Positions 25,986-38,800 of a DNA stretch of 64,000 bases are shown here, piece by piece. This DNA is from Lutjanus erythropterus (taxonomy: Eukaryota > Chordata > Actinopteri > Lutjaniformes > Lutjanidae). How positions within the stretch are numbered: position 1 is the first letter of the stretch; each line of letters opens with the position of its first letter. Below the pieces are notes generated by a model that ran no database searches, was not told the origin of the DNA, and was given only the letters and a program-made list of their open reading frames with translations. The position numbers and the translations under genes were made by a program. Location of the stretch: contig CM034601.1 in assembly GCA_020091685.1 (NCBI GenBank), forward strand, positions 3,348,920 to 3,412,919, written 5' to 3'.

Positions 25986-26835
25986 ACAGTGTTGCAGAAT
26001 CTCACAAACAATGGAAGTGATGTTTTGGAGATTCTGTTTTCCTGCGAAACTCCAGCAGTGTTTTGCAGACTAACAAAATCAACCCGACCCTCATTTGGCA
26101 CGAGGGGGAGCAGATAATGACTGAATTTTCATTTTTGGGTGAACTATCCCTTTAACAGCCTTCTCAGTCCAGGGCACGATGGGAATATTTAAGTCTGAAG
26201 CCTTGTTTTCATCCGCTCCTGTCTGACCTGTTAAATTAAAATTTTGTAACACTTCCTGTACCCATTTCAAATGAAAAGCCCTCCAGTGTTTCAGTGGACA
26301 GTGTATATTTATTATGATGTGGTGAGAAACTTAAAATTACACACAGCAAATTTGATTACTGGTGATTATGACATTTAATTAAAACTTTTATTATAAATTA
26401 AGCACATTTCATTTGCATTTTAAATGCATGGTTTGCTGTGTTAACCAGTTTATGAACGTAGATGTTAAGCTAATTTATGATGTGTTTTTGTAAGATGGGT
26501 CAGAGGGAGACGCCAAATTATTTTTTGGGTCTCAAGCTACAAAAGTTTGGGAATCGCTGGTCCAGAACCAAACCAGCGGTCCTTTCATGTGTACTGGTTT
26601 ACACAAAGTTTAAGAAACAGCTGGTTAAACACACGTGCAGTATTTTCTCCCCCTACTCGTGTCATATGAATCTGGAGCCCATTATCTTTACTATCTCCTG
26701 TTGTTGTTTTACAGATTATCTGCTGCAGGTTGACAGCGAAACAATAACTTGACCCACATCTGCTGCGTTGACCTTTGTTAGTCTCGTCAATCATTTACCT
26801 CCCCATTCCACTGAACTGCTCCCACGTTCCTGCAG

Positions 26836-26904
26836 AGTCACGTTGGACGGTTGAGAAAACATCCTCGGCACGTTCAGGAGGGAGGAGGCGTCACCTGACT
26901 GCAG
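26836..26904 (+). other. Candidate exon 2 of a possible + strand transcript
   Basis: A 69-base segment flanked by a good acceptor (cccacgttcctgcag) and a good donor (CTGCAG|GTATGT). It has no ATG, so it would be 5' UTR. Inference only. Confidence 0.3.
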
Positions 26905-27279
26905 GTATGTCAGGTATGACCGGCACAGACTGGTCTGGTCTGGTCTGCTGTGTGCTGGCAGCTGCAGTCTCAAAAAATCTGATCACATTTCACCAATCTC
27001 AGCTTCACTTCTTTGGCTTTATCTTTGTGTCAGATCAGACTTCAAGGTGCCTCTGATGATTTACAAAATTGTAACCGGGGAGTGGCTCCGTCCAATTTTT
27101 CTGATCTAATTAAATCTTATTAGAGCAGCACAATTAATTTACCTAAAATACAAAAGCTTCTCATTAATATTTAAATATTTTATTCAATAATAATCCCGAA
27201 AAATACACATAAATCACATTAGAATAATGATAATAGTGGCATATTTTAAAACTTCTCTAATTTCCATCCTATTTAATAG

Positions 27280-27330
27280 ACTCTGTGTCAGATGCCTGAT
27301 CAGAAAAATACTACATCACAGGATGTGCAG
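27280..27330 (+). other. Candidate exon 3 with possible start codon
   Basis: The acceptor follows cttctctaatttccatccta and tttaatag; the donor is GTGCAG|GTAAGA at 27331. An ATG at 27292 opens MPDQKNTTSQDVQ in phase 0 to the donor. Its Kozak context is weak. No homology was recognised. Confidence 0.3.
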
Positions 27331-27553
27331 GTAAGATGATCACTGGCAGTGTATTTTTGAGCCAAAGAAAATATTTTTAGTGACTTTTCTGCTGACTGAA
27401 ATGCATTACAGACGGTCTTTACGGTTAGTTCTGTCGCATGCGAGGCTGAAAGTATTAAACGGCAGAAGAAACATCCATCTTAAGTGACTTTTTCTAACAG
27501 AAACATGTTCCACGTGTTGATAATCCTCATTTATCGTGTTTGGATGCTGACAG

Positions 27554-27634
27554 GAAGTAACCGGGGAGATGCTGCTGCAGGAGGAGGGGGAGGAGGACAG
27601 GTCGCTCGGTGCTTCACGTCCAGCACTCATTTGA
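27554..27634 (+). other. Candidate exon 4 of the possible transcript
   Basis: Follows a gctgacag acceptor. In the frame set by the ATG at 27292 it reads EVTGEMLLQEEGEEDR and then either stops at TGA 27632-27634 (a 39-residue product) or splices at the weak donor GACAG|GTCGCT (27601) to the acceptor before 28240. The 3' side overlaps a diverged repeat shared with about 46.65-46.89 kb, which weakens the coding case. Confidence 0.25.
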
Positions 27635-28239
27635 AACAGTTTGTCCTGCTGAGATAAGTCACGTCCAGTTTGTGGAGCTAAAAAACTGTTGTGTCTCCTA
27701 CAGTTTAGATGATCGCAGTGAAGCGAGGCTCTCTGCAGCTTGTTCTCCATGCTCTTACAGGGCAACGCGTCAATGCACAATATGCAAATCAGCTTAATCA
27801 ATGGCGTAATCAATGGTGATGAGCAGTCTGAAACTTTATGTCCCATCCTGTGCTCCTCTGTGTCACCCAGAGTCAAACAGGCATCACGTGGCAGCGGGAC
27901 CTTTTCTTACCATGCCCCCTTCGAACGTCTTAACTTCATCACTTACAGGCTGTTTTTGTTCCACCAGTGAGAATAAAAATCTATCTTCTCTAACAGCTGC
28001 TACATCTTTCTAACCCTCTGTTTTGTCTCTGCTCCCACATGCCTCCAAGCTGTTTCTCTCTTTGCTCGTCTGTGTGGCCTGTCCTCCTCCGGGTCTCCGT
28101 GGTGGACAGGAGGTCATAAGGCTCAGGCCCCTCTGGTATCTTTTGTTGAAAGTTGAGCCAAGTCTGAGAGTGCAGAGAGTCTGACAAGCTGAGTCTGAAA
28201 TGGCCACCGCAACAATGTTTTTCTTTCCTCTGGTGCCAG

Positions 28240-28516
28240 GACAAACTTCACCCTGCTAGTGGTAATGATCCGTCCAGCGATTTTTATTTTCTTATGTGTG
28301 TTGAGCATTACAGGATTAGGAGGCTGCCAGCCTGGCAACAGACTTTTTGTTTTAGAAGTAATCCATATTTCCATGTCCTTTTGTGTTGCAGTAATATCCA
28401 TACACTCTATAATAAATATCAGAGTACAGAGCCAGACATCATGCTGTATTAAGAAAGACTTGAAACTAACGGTTGAGACCATAAACTCATTAGGAAATTG
28501 TTTACTGAGGTCATAA
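28240..28516 (+). other. Candidate exon 5: hydrophobic open frame
   Basis: Preceded by a strong pyrimidine tract and acceptor (tttttctttcctctggtgccag). In frame it reads TNFTLLVVMIRPAIFIFLCV..., with two hydrophobic stretches (about 28245-28310 and 28365-28420), then TAA at 28514-28516. A - strand frame of 132 codons (28521-28123) overlaps it, so chance cannot be excluded. No family was recognised. Confidence 0.22.
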
Positions 28517-28614
28517 AACATGTGAAAAGAAGCTTCATTTCCTCATAGACTTCTCAAGAACCAATCACAATCTTTGTTTGCAATAACTGCTGGGCAGGGA
28601 ATCCCTGCTGCAGT

Positions 28615-29784
28615 TTAATGGCAGCAACATGTTGAATGTTTGAATTGTTGAAGCTGTGAAAACGAAACTCTACCAACAGTCCGGGGTCTCTGTTGTTGTG
28701 TCTTGCACTTCATAATGCACCACACATTTTCAGTGGGAGACAGGTCTGGACTGCAGGCCGGTCAGTCTAGTACCTGAACTCTTCTGTAACACGTGCAGAA
28801 TGTGTCTCAGCATTGTCTTGCTGAAACAAGCAATGGTGTCCCTGAAAAAGACGTCTAGATGGCAGCATGTGTTGCTCCAAACCTGTATATACCTTTCAGT
28901 GTTAATGGGGCCTTCACAGATGTGACAGTTACCCATGATGCCATAGGCACTAACACACCCCCATACCATCACAGCTGCTGGTAATAATATGGATCCTGTT
29001 CCTCTTTAGCCTGGAGGACATGACGTCCATGATTTGTGAAAACAATCTGAAATGTGGACTTGTCAGACCACAGCAGACTTTTCCACTTTGCGTCAGTCCG
29101 TCTCAGATGAGCTCGGGTCCAGAGAAGTCTGCAGTGTTTCTGGATGTTGTTGATACATGTCTTTCTCTTTGCATGGTAGAGTCTTAACTTGCATTTGTAG
29201 ATGCAGAGACTAACTGTGTTGTGTTTTCTGATGTGTTCTTGAGTCCATGTAGTATCCTTTATACAGTGATGTGGATTTTGCCCCCTTTGTGCAGAGATTT
29301 CATGATATTATGGATTGTAGATGATGAAATCTCTCAATTCCTTCAGTTTTGTGTTGAAAAACTTTGTTCTTAAACTCTTGGACTGTTTTGTCCATGTAGT
29401 TTTTCACACAGTGGTGAGCCTCACCCCATCCATGCTTGTGAACGATTGTGCCTTTCGAGGACGCCTCTTTAGTACCACATCATGATGTTTACCTGTCGCA
29501 TGTTCCAAACAGGTTCTTTTTGAGCGTTCCACAACTTTCCCAGTCTTTTGTTGCTCCTGTCCCTGTTTTTTTTTTAAAGTTGTTGGTTTTTTTTAAAGTT
29601 GTTGCAGGCATCAAATTCAGAATGAGTGTATATTAACAAAAAACAAGGTTTATCAGTTTGAACATTAAATATTTGTCTTTTATTGTATTCAGTTGAATAT
29701 TAGTCAAAGTTTTTGCAGATCATTGCATTCTGTTTTTATTCACGTTTTACACATCTTCTCACCTTTTTTAGAATTGAGGTTGTA
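28615..29784 (-). mobile_element. Degenerate Tc1-like DNA transposon
   Basis: On the - strand the element starts at the terminal repeat near 29784 (its + strand copy reads gaattgaggttgta), with subterminal blocks tcagtttgaacattaaatat and caaatccagactttt-like AT-rich sequence. The transposase region includes MVWGCVSAYGIMGN, CHICEGPIN.ERYIQV and HILHVLQ at about 28970-28740, but is split by frameshifts. The other end is lost beyond about 28615, so it lacks one terminal repeat and is not mobile. It is a very common fish Tc1/mariner family. Confidence 0.9.
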
Positions 29785-30085
29785 AAATGCTCGTTTTATG
29801 GGTTCATATCTCAGTAATAACAACACTTTCATCCGCGAACCAAGCAAGACCTGTTAGCTTTTGGAGGAAGAAAGACGTGATGTCATGATCTTCAGTCTTA
29901 TACTTTTTTAACAGCTTTACAACAAAGGCTGACTTTCTTGACTTGGCCTTGCCGACTCGGGCCGGATGGCATATTGCCAGCCTGATGTACATCTTTAAAA
30001 CTGAAATACAGAAATAAACAAATTTGCATATTTTACGTATCTCTGCAGTTCAAATTAACCGCCAGTTGTTTCCCAGGAAGGGATT

Positions 30086-30086
<1 letters not shown>

Positions 30087-30121
<35 letters not shown>
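30087..30121 (+). repeat. (TTG)n microsatellite
   Basis: Pure TTG/GTT repeat of about 35 bases in intergenic DNA. Confidence 0.95.
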
Positions 30122-30129
30122 AGCGTGAT

Positions 30130-33100
30130 GTCACAGTCAGTAAGTAAGTTTGAGTCACCTATACATTGGCTCCACTTTTCAGACCCAGAGAATCTGTCCA
30201 CTATTTACACTCCTGGGTAAAATGTTTGCAGTGTGCAGGAATTAAAAAAATATAAAGCACGCTGACAGCAGGTTTTCCATCAGTGAAATGCTTCTCAGAT
30301 CTTTAGTCTGAATACATACAGCACATAAAGGCTGCAGACGCCCTGGAGTGTTGCAGTTATGACCCTTAAAACACCACAATGTAAGATTAATATTGTTATT
30401 GTGGCACAAAGGCCTTGTATCGCCAAAATAAATTCAGGTCTGAGCAGTGGTATTATATTCTCAACCCACAGAAGAACATGTAACCCGTAACCCGGTGAAA
30501 CATTATAATAAGACAAAAACTTTAATTGGTTTCACTTCACATCATGTACGTCACCACATCATGAATCATTTACTTAATTCTGGTTCTGATTGGACGTCCC
30601 ACAGCTTTACAGCATGACAAGCCCTCAGCTACAAGCTGTGAGTGGTCATGCAGGCTGAGTCACGCTGCCTCGTGGTCATAGTAACCTGCAGAAGTGACAG
30701 CACGTTGTGCAAACGCTGAAACTCTGAGCCAGAGTGACGTCTCAGCGAAAACAGCCTCCTGTTCGACCGGTTGTGGAACTTTGCCTGACAAAATAAGCTC
30801 GGGTGGATTTAGAGGCCTTTAGGTTATCTGTGTTTATGTTTGTGTTTGCATCGACGCACTCCGTCAGCAGAGACAGAGGGAAACCTCCACATCTGTGCTC
30901 CTTTACACGTTTGTTTGCAGATGCCGTATAAACTGTAGATCCATCCATATTGTTTTTAGCGTGGTGAGACAGTCCAACTTGTTTGAGAAGATTTTGTGCG
31001 CACAGGTTGAATACAAAACTATTTACTGGCATGTTTCTAGTTGTATTTCCAAGGTCTCCATTCAAAACAGATCTTAATCTCAACAGGATTACTAGATAAA
31101 ATGCATTTTTTTAAATTAGTATTTAGTGCACACTAATTTTCCACTGTTATTCCAAATATAACAATATTCACTATTTGTAAACAGCATATCCAGGTTAGTT
31201 ATTCCTAATTAGACTTTAGACTGTATACAGCACATTCAGAGTATGCAGGTTTTTATCACAGTTGAGTGACATGAGTATCTGGTACGGATAATGTACATTT
31301 TATGAGTATGAGGAAAATGTGTCAGTGTGATGAGGCAATATCCTTGTTGGGTAGCTAATACTGCATGTGTTGCTTGTAAAGCCATATCATTTTCACGTTT
31401 AAATGAACAACTTCCGGTTATTCCTTCCCACTTACGGTTTAGCACCACCCAAATCCAGTTTAAAGCCTGCCTGTTCCAAGTACAGATAGAAATAATTTAT
31501 TTGGTCAAACAGGTAACAGGTAATGGTGTACTCGCTCATGCCTACAAACCAGCTAGCCAACAGTTTTGCAAGGCTGTGTTAAAAATGCATACACAAAGAA
31601 AAGTCCACATTTCTTTGTCGAAAGGAGAAACGCTTTTAAACATTATGAAAGACTGTAATATCAACAGGTTTTTGCACACGCTTTTGTATGCTTTGGATAT
31701 AATATATAATATAAGCTGTAGGACGTACATCATTACTTTACAGGAATATTACTGGAATATTCATATTCATTTGCCATGTAAACAGCTAAGCTGTTAGCTT
31801 TGGTCTTTGTTTGGAAAATGGGCAAAATCCAGAAGAGACTTTCCATATTAGATTTTTTTTGGCATTGTTTTAAAAGAAACATACTAAAGAGCACGCCATC
31901 GCTTTAGCATTTCACTCCTGCAACACTGTCAGTCTCACGATGGAAAGAAAAAAAAGACATCAAAAGTCAAAATTGATGAAGTGGAACCAGAGACATCATC
32001 ATTTTTATTCCATGCATTCTTCTTCCTTGTCAAAACATGGTGCCTACATTACCCACAATGCAGCGTGTGCTTTGCCTCATGTGGTAGCAGCTAATGTAGC
32101 CTCGAGCTGCTATCCTGCAGCAGAGATGAGGAGCAGCTACAGAGGTCACTTCTTTCCACACCAACGGATTTTTTTATTTTGCCACAGCCGATGAGAGCCA
32201 TGCCACTGTTACGATCGCCCATTATTCCAAAACCCCGAAAAAACAGTTTCTCCAAAAGTCTGTTATCTTGAAAACAAACCCCCATTGCTCCCGAGGGACC
32301 TTTGCACTGAACCTACGCAACTTAACTGACTAACATACTTATTTTAACCCAATACTTGATCTTTTACCAAACCTAACCAACTACTTTTGGTACCTAATAA
32401 TATAAACTCCGGGGAGAGTGTGTATTTTTGAAGCAGCAGACCTTTTTGGGATAATCCTGTGCTCCAATGGGACATTTTCAGACTATTGGGGATTTTGGAG
32501 TAATGGGCTGTTAGAATAAAGGGCAGTCCCCTTTACAGAACTTTTTTATAATATGCAGTAGTACTCCCCAAGACCTGCAAACAGACTTTAATGTGTAAAA
32601 TCGGTGGACCTCCCCTTTAAGACTCAATAACCCAATGGACACTTGGTGTTTCAGAAACTAGCTGACACATTAATGACGTCTTCAAAGAGAACAACAAAAC
32701 AAACACATGCATGAATTCATCAGTTCCATTCACAGAACACATAAAGACAAAAATGACAGGCAGTCATTGCTTATAAAAACAGAACATTACATACAACAGA
32801 CCACTAAACTCTCGGCTACTGTGAAAACAACATTTCTGCAGTACTACTGTACATCAGCAGGAATAAAACTTCACATTCATTAGAAAAAATTGTGCGTCAT
32901 AAGCAAACATTGTTACACACCAGTCAGAATCTAGCTAATTTCAGTTTATCTGTACATGTAGTATCACAGTCACATACTTCACATCTGCAGTTTATACATT
33001 CAAGGATGAGTGTTTTACCGGATTTTAGTCCTGGTCTAAGCGTCTTCTACACAACGATGTAACTGTGAAGCAAACTGGATTGGGAGTGTGTGGGCTTAAA

Positions 33101-33360
33101 AACACTGAAAGCATTGAGCTCCCAAACCTTAAATGAACCTTAAAGGAACAGAGATGGAGTGATGAGTGCAACTGAAATCAGATCCTATTTTCACAAAGTA
33201 CTCCGTCTCCTTTCTTGCTTTCCCTGAGGGACGGTTTCTTGTTTATGAACATTCTGACCTTGTCTGACTTGTGTCTTTATATAAGTACAATTCGTACAAT
33301 GTCATCTGATATAGAAATTCTAGATTTACTGTATTTGGCTGCTACTGGGAAAACACAAAA
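30130..33360. other. Intergenic, nothing coding recognised
   Basis: Open frames such as 31327-31797 (+, 156 codons) and 30742-31083 (-, 113 codons) lack recognisable domains, have overlapping frames on the other strand and no splice context, and appear to be chance. No RNA gene was seen. Confidence 0.5.
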
Positions 33361-33369
33361 GCCCTTTTT

Positions 33370-34672
33370 GCACAGGACTAGTATTACCTGGGGACTTTTT
33401 GTAATTTGTGGGGTTGTTCTGATGCTAATAGTCAGTGCAAATGTATCCTGTAATTTATGAGCCCAAAACGGGAACCTGCTACTTCCAGCAGCATCCCATA
33501 TGCCAGATTCTTTTAACCTGAGCCAGGACATAGAACAATGCAATTTTTTTAATGCACTTTTATCAGATTTGTGCTTTGTTTTGGCCGTTATGCAAAGTTC
33601 AGGCATCAGAATCCGTATCGGGATGGAAAAACTGGCACCGAAACATCTCCAGTGGAGGTCTTATGTGTGGAGGCCATTAATATATCGTCAATCGAGAGGT
33701 AAAATATCTAAGAAAATTACACGTCTCCACTGTCCAAATCTATGAACAGTATGTTAATACTCATATTTTCAGCAAAGGCTATGCTTTCAGTTTTAGCTTG
33801 TGCAGCTACATTAGCTAGTCGTGCTATATTAAACAGAATATGTGTATTGAGCCACGCTTCAACAAATTTTGGTTAAAATATGTTCACGTAATGCTTCTGC
33901 TTGTCACTAGTGCCTTAGTCTCACATGACAAACACAAACAACTAAGGTAGCAACAAATCAAATGTGGCAAAAATATGAATTTTCAGTGACAGTTGTTTGA
34001 GTGTTGAGTGTGTTTGAGTCGTTTGTGTTTGAGTTGTTGGAGATTGTGCATATTGCCATAGTTTGCTGTATTTTGACCGAAGTATAATTAAAGACACAGC
34101 ACTTATTTGCTGCTAGCGCGGTTAGTTACGTCCTTTTGTGCAGCAAATATAACTGTTCATACATAAACTGAGTTACCATTGGAATCAGTTGCAAAGTTGG
34201 ATTCAAGCTGCCAACGGTGGAAACAAGTCACGACTTTGGGAGCCTTTAAAACAACGTACAAGCTGTGATTGTCAGATTGTCATATTCCTATCAGCTCTGT
34301 ACCCGACTCAGAATTGAACTGAGTGTTCTGAAGTTGTTTTTTTCGCAGAGAAATTATTCTGTTTCCTGCACAGGGAATACAGATGAAAATTAGCTTATAG
34401 CTACAGTAACTCTGGTATGGCTTAATAGCTGTGCACTGTCCCTGCTAAATAAATAAATAAATAACTACATAAAGTTTCAAAGGATTGTGAGATGCATGTG
34501 TGGCAGTCTGCAGTCAGGAGCATTTTTCTGTCTGTTAATAGACTTTACATATAAAATGGCAGTAAAACGTCTGTAAATTCGGGTAAAATACAGGCTTTGC
34601 TTTTCCTGTGCGAATGTGCCTCTCGACAGACATGGGGGTTACTTTCTAATCCAGGTGATACTAGTCCTGTGC
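33370..34672. mobile_element. Inverted-repeat-flanked element, about 1.3 kb, unclassified
   Basis: The left end gcacaggactagtattacct (33370 onward) is the reverse complement, with one mismatch, of the right end ccaggtgatactagtcctgt (34651 onward). The interior has no intact transposase but contains a block (about 33850-34320) duplicated at about 36040-37075. A third terminal copy is at 24757-24776. It is probably a non-autonomous DNA transposon. Confidence 0.6.
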
Positions 34673-35686
34673 GAATAGGAATAATAGTTGTGTGATATGG
34701 TAGTCAGCTGTAATTTGTATTGTATTGTCTGGACTGAAAACATAACCAAAGGGGAATTGGTTTCAAATGAAAAAACTTGAAATGCTCTCAAGCTGTTGTG
34801 AGGAAACTCACTGAAACGTGTGAAAAGTTTCTCGCACAACCTGATAGGAGTCGTGACAAGAACAATAACACACCGCTTTCAAAATGTCAGGGGATCCCTT
34901 TAAAGTCCCTCGCAGGATCTCAGAAAAGCCTCGGTGTAGGAGTCGGCGCGTATCTTCCAAACGCCCAGTCGATGAATTCACAGAGCTGCTGCAGCTTCAG
35001 TCCCCGGGGGGGCTCCAACCTGGCAACCCTGAATATTACCTGTGCTGCTCTGCTGACTTCTCCAGTCAAACGCGAGAGATTTTCAGAAAACAGCAAACCA
35101 GATGAAATCTGTATATGCATCTACAAACATGACATGTTTCATTTTATATACAATCTACATGCTTAAATAAACCTGTCACAGGTTGACTTTAAGACTAGTC
35201 CAAAGTCTGAGTCACTGGCAGGAGGTGAATATTGTGGTTCTGAGTCACAGAGTCCATGAACAAACCTTCATCCTTCTGTCCCACCTTCTGTCCTCATCCT
35301 CCTCGTTCTGCACCTCCTCTTCTCCGGTGAGCAAGATGAGAAAGAGCAGTGTGACACGAGATGAGCTGCACGCCTTCGAAAGCTTGCTCTTTCTAAAAAC
35401 CAACTGTGAACTGACGCAGTTTGAAAAGGGGCGAGGAGGAAGATGAGAAGGTACCGCATGGCTTTGTGCACCATATTGGCTTGCATTCTTCTCAGTCTCC
35501 TCTGATTCAGTCATGTCTCTGCCTCAGTTCCTGCAGTCTTCATCAACTCCTCCTCCTCTGCCTCAAATAACCCAGAGCTTTTAACGAGGAGGAGGAAGAG
35601 GAGGAGGAAGAAGATTGCTTTAAGCCGTCCCTTTGTTTTTCGTCCCACCGTCTCCAACTCTTCTGCTCTGCAGGGAGGAGCTGAGA

Positions 35687-35860
35687 TCAGACGAGCTGGA
35701 GCAGGAGGTCCTGGAAGGTGTCCAGGCCCCGGCAGGAGTTCCTCAGGGCTCCATCAGAGCCCAGCTGGGCAGCCAAGAGGAACAGCTTTCTTTCCTCGGT
35801 CAGGGAGCCCAGAGACAAGGCTTCATGCAGCTCTGACACGCTCACAGCGTTGGGCTTATC
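35687..35860 (-). CDS. ARL10: ARL10 terminal coding exon 4
   Basis: Encodes residues 167-223 and [23 protein letters not shown], then [23 protein letters not shown] and LLLQLV. The Asp completes the NKxD guanine-specificity motif. LLAAQ sits where Arfs have the G5 SAK-like motif. The acceptor is gtcctcacag. No clear poly-A signal was seen close downstream. Confidence 0.94.
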   Translation of the reverse strand, partial: DKPNAVSVSELHEALSLGSLTEERKLFLLAAQLGSDGALRNSCRGLDTFQDLLLQLV

Positions 35861-38800
35861 CTGTGAGGACAGTAAAACCAGTTAAATTCACTTTGACAAG
35901 AAATTACTGTCTCCTTGTTTCAAGGACAGTATACAATACACATAAACTCTAACGGCATTAAGTTGTTGGTGTTGTTTCTTGTAGTTAGCCATTTCCTGTC
36001 TATCTCAGCTGTCCTTCCAAGTGAAGACTAAAAAGGCTCAAAAAGACAAAAGCAAACAGAATCTGTTGGTTAAAATACGTCCATGTTATTCTTCTGTTTG
36101 TCACTAGTGCGTTAGTCTCATGTGGCAAATGCAAACAGCTAACTAAGCTAGCAACAAAACAAATGTGGAGAAAATATGAGTTTTTCCCCCACAGCTCTTT
36201 AACATTAGCATAGTTGTTTGTGTTGCATTTTGACAAAATATGGTTACATACATTCATGCTTTCATTTGTCACTAGCACGGTTAGCTACGTACTTTGTGCT
36301 ACAAATCCAAACAGTTAACTGAGCTAAATGAGTTTTTGTCAACAGCTCTTTGTTGACTCTTTGCAGAGTTTGTTTGCTTTTGCTATTCAAGACTAATCTG
36401 AGTGAACTTAGTTATGAGACAAACACAAAAAGCTAACAGTGCTAGCAACAAACAAGCTGCGCATTTTTTGGCTAAAATATGGTTACGCAGCATTCATTTG
36501 TCTTTAGCAGATTTAGCTACATACTTTTGTGCTACAAATGCCACCAGTTTAAGTGTCAACTCTGTTGTTAGCATAGTTTGTTTGCTAGTGCCATTGAAGA
36601 CTAACATGAGTAAACTTAGTTAGGGGACAAACGTGAAAAGCTAACAGTGTTAGCAACAAACAGAAACTGAACATTTGCCATATTTTGGAAGCTTTCATTT
36701 CTTGTCAGCACGTTAGCTAGGTAATGTTGTGCAACAAATGCAAACTGTTAATTGAGTCAGCAACAAACCAAAATGAGTTTTTGCCAACAGCTCTCTGTTA
36801 GCAGTTTGTTTGCATTAGCTAGGTACATTTGGTGCGACATACAAACTTCACTACCAGAAAACAGAAAATGTAGGCCTATGTTTAGACCTATTTTGGAAAA
36901 AAAAAAAATAGCTGTACACAAATTGGGTTACTGTTAGGATCAGTTGCAACTGTTGTGAATTCCAGCTAAGAGTCCACTGTGCATGGAAAGCTATGACTTT
37001 GAGAGTCTTTCAAGTCTAAAAGCAGTGAATGTTGGATATTTGTATTCCTATAACCGCTTGAACTTTAATTTTTACCTTTTCATGTAAATCCCAAATAAAA
37101 AAACTGTACAGTCACTGTATAATAAAATGTCAATATGTATTCCACCTCAAAAAGCTGACTTGACTTCCCAAGAATGAATAAAATCACCATGAATGTACAT
37201 GATATATCATTAGAAGTAACTACATGGCATAATTTAAAAATGTGTGCATGTGAAGACAGTGAATATAACGCCACCCTCCTACACAAACCACTCAGCCCAG
37301 GCTACAGTCTATAGATGTCCGCCTCGTTTCTTTGCACCACCACATCGTTTCCAGCAGGCAGGTTCTGCTGGAAACATCCTTTGTACTGTTTAAACGGAGC
37401 GAGTGTGCCGAGGCAGAGAACAATGCAATGGTGGGTGAGAGCCGGTATCACTGTCAAAAAGAGCTCCTCCTGCTGAAGACATGATTTCTGTTATTTCACC
37501 TGCGTCATGTGCGCAGCTTGACAAAGGTTGAGGCTGCAGCCGTGTTTAAAAAAAGGCTTGGAAGTATGTAGGCACTTTGATATTAGAATCCATTCCAAAG
37601 CAAACCACTGTATTATTTAAACTGGATGAAGATGTTTTCCTATTATGCACTTCCATCCATTTCAGTGTAGAAATAAGTCAAGAGAATTAAAAGTACAGTA
37701 CATATATATACACACATATATGGCAACAAACCCTGCTTTAAAAACTACCTGATTGTGTGTTGAAGTGGTTCATTAATACACAAACTCTGAGAAACAAAAA
37801 TCACAATAAGGAAAGACCTCCAACTAAATGATTTTTTCATGCACAGACATTAGGAGCAGATGATCTTCTGTTTGTGTTCGTGTGAATTCAGCTCCCATCG
37901 ACACATAACAGACTCGAGTGCTGTGATTTTTTTATTATTATATGCTTAAAGTATCCCTGCAGAAAAATATCTTTCTCCACTGTCTACCTGCATGATCAGC
38001 GTGTTCTCAATACTCAATATACAGCTTCCATCTGTAGCTACAAATTGCTGTTACATCTTTCATGCAGCGACATTAGCTTAGTTTGGTTGCAAGTGTCTCC
38101 ACAAGCAACCGGCCATGATATGAGAAATTTGAGACCTAAAAAATGTCGAACGAAAATGTTGCAATGGAGAAGTTTGAGGTTTTGTAGAGAGTAAAGTGCT
38201 GAAAAAAGGGTACTGTTGTGTACTATTACTGAATTCCATGTACCATACTGATTCAAATGTGAATGGTACCCAACCAAGGCGACAGCGGTGATAAACACAA
38301 AATTGCTCAAAGCCAACTACTGAGAAGTTACAGTCGAGTCAGAGGAAGTTTCAGGTGTGCGAACTGTGCAGGCATTAGGACGGCCTGACAAGTTTCCACT
38401 GCTGGTGATTTTCAGATTTCATGTAGGATTCAAAGACTTTCACCCCCATAGTCTCTAACATTACGGTGTTTCGGCAACTTGCTTCAGCCACGGCTAACAA
38501 TAATGCAAAGATGACATGCAGCCAGATGTTAACATCTGTAGCTAGCTAGCATAACTTAAAACTTGGTGGATTCTCTCATTGTCTAATGCTAAGTTGAGTT
38601 AATCAAATAAATACATGCCATTGGACGTTTTATAGCAGGCTACTGTGGCCTTGAATGCACCACCTGCAAATTTATTTTATTTAAAGGTTTTTAAGACGTT
38701 AAGGAGCTGCAGGAGCCCTGCACAAAAAACTGCACAAAAACCAAACTTTTGGTTGAGAAGTGAAATTTTTATAAATGTCTGGTTTATAGAAGTTTTTCAA

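Noticed and set aside
27406..27876. 156-codon - strand frame
   Set aside because: No domain, overlaps + strand frames and a repeat shared with 46.7 kb.
28123..28521. 132-codon - strand frame
   Set aside because: No family recognised and directly opposite the candidate + strand exon; at most one can be real and neither is proven.
31327..31797. 156-codon + strand frame
   Set aside because: No recognisable domain, no splice context, and other open frames overlap it on both strands; composition is ordinary AT-rich DNA.
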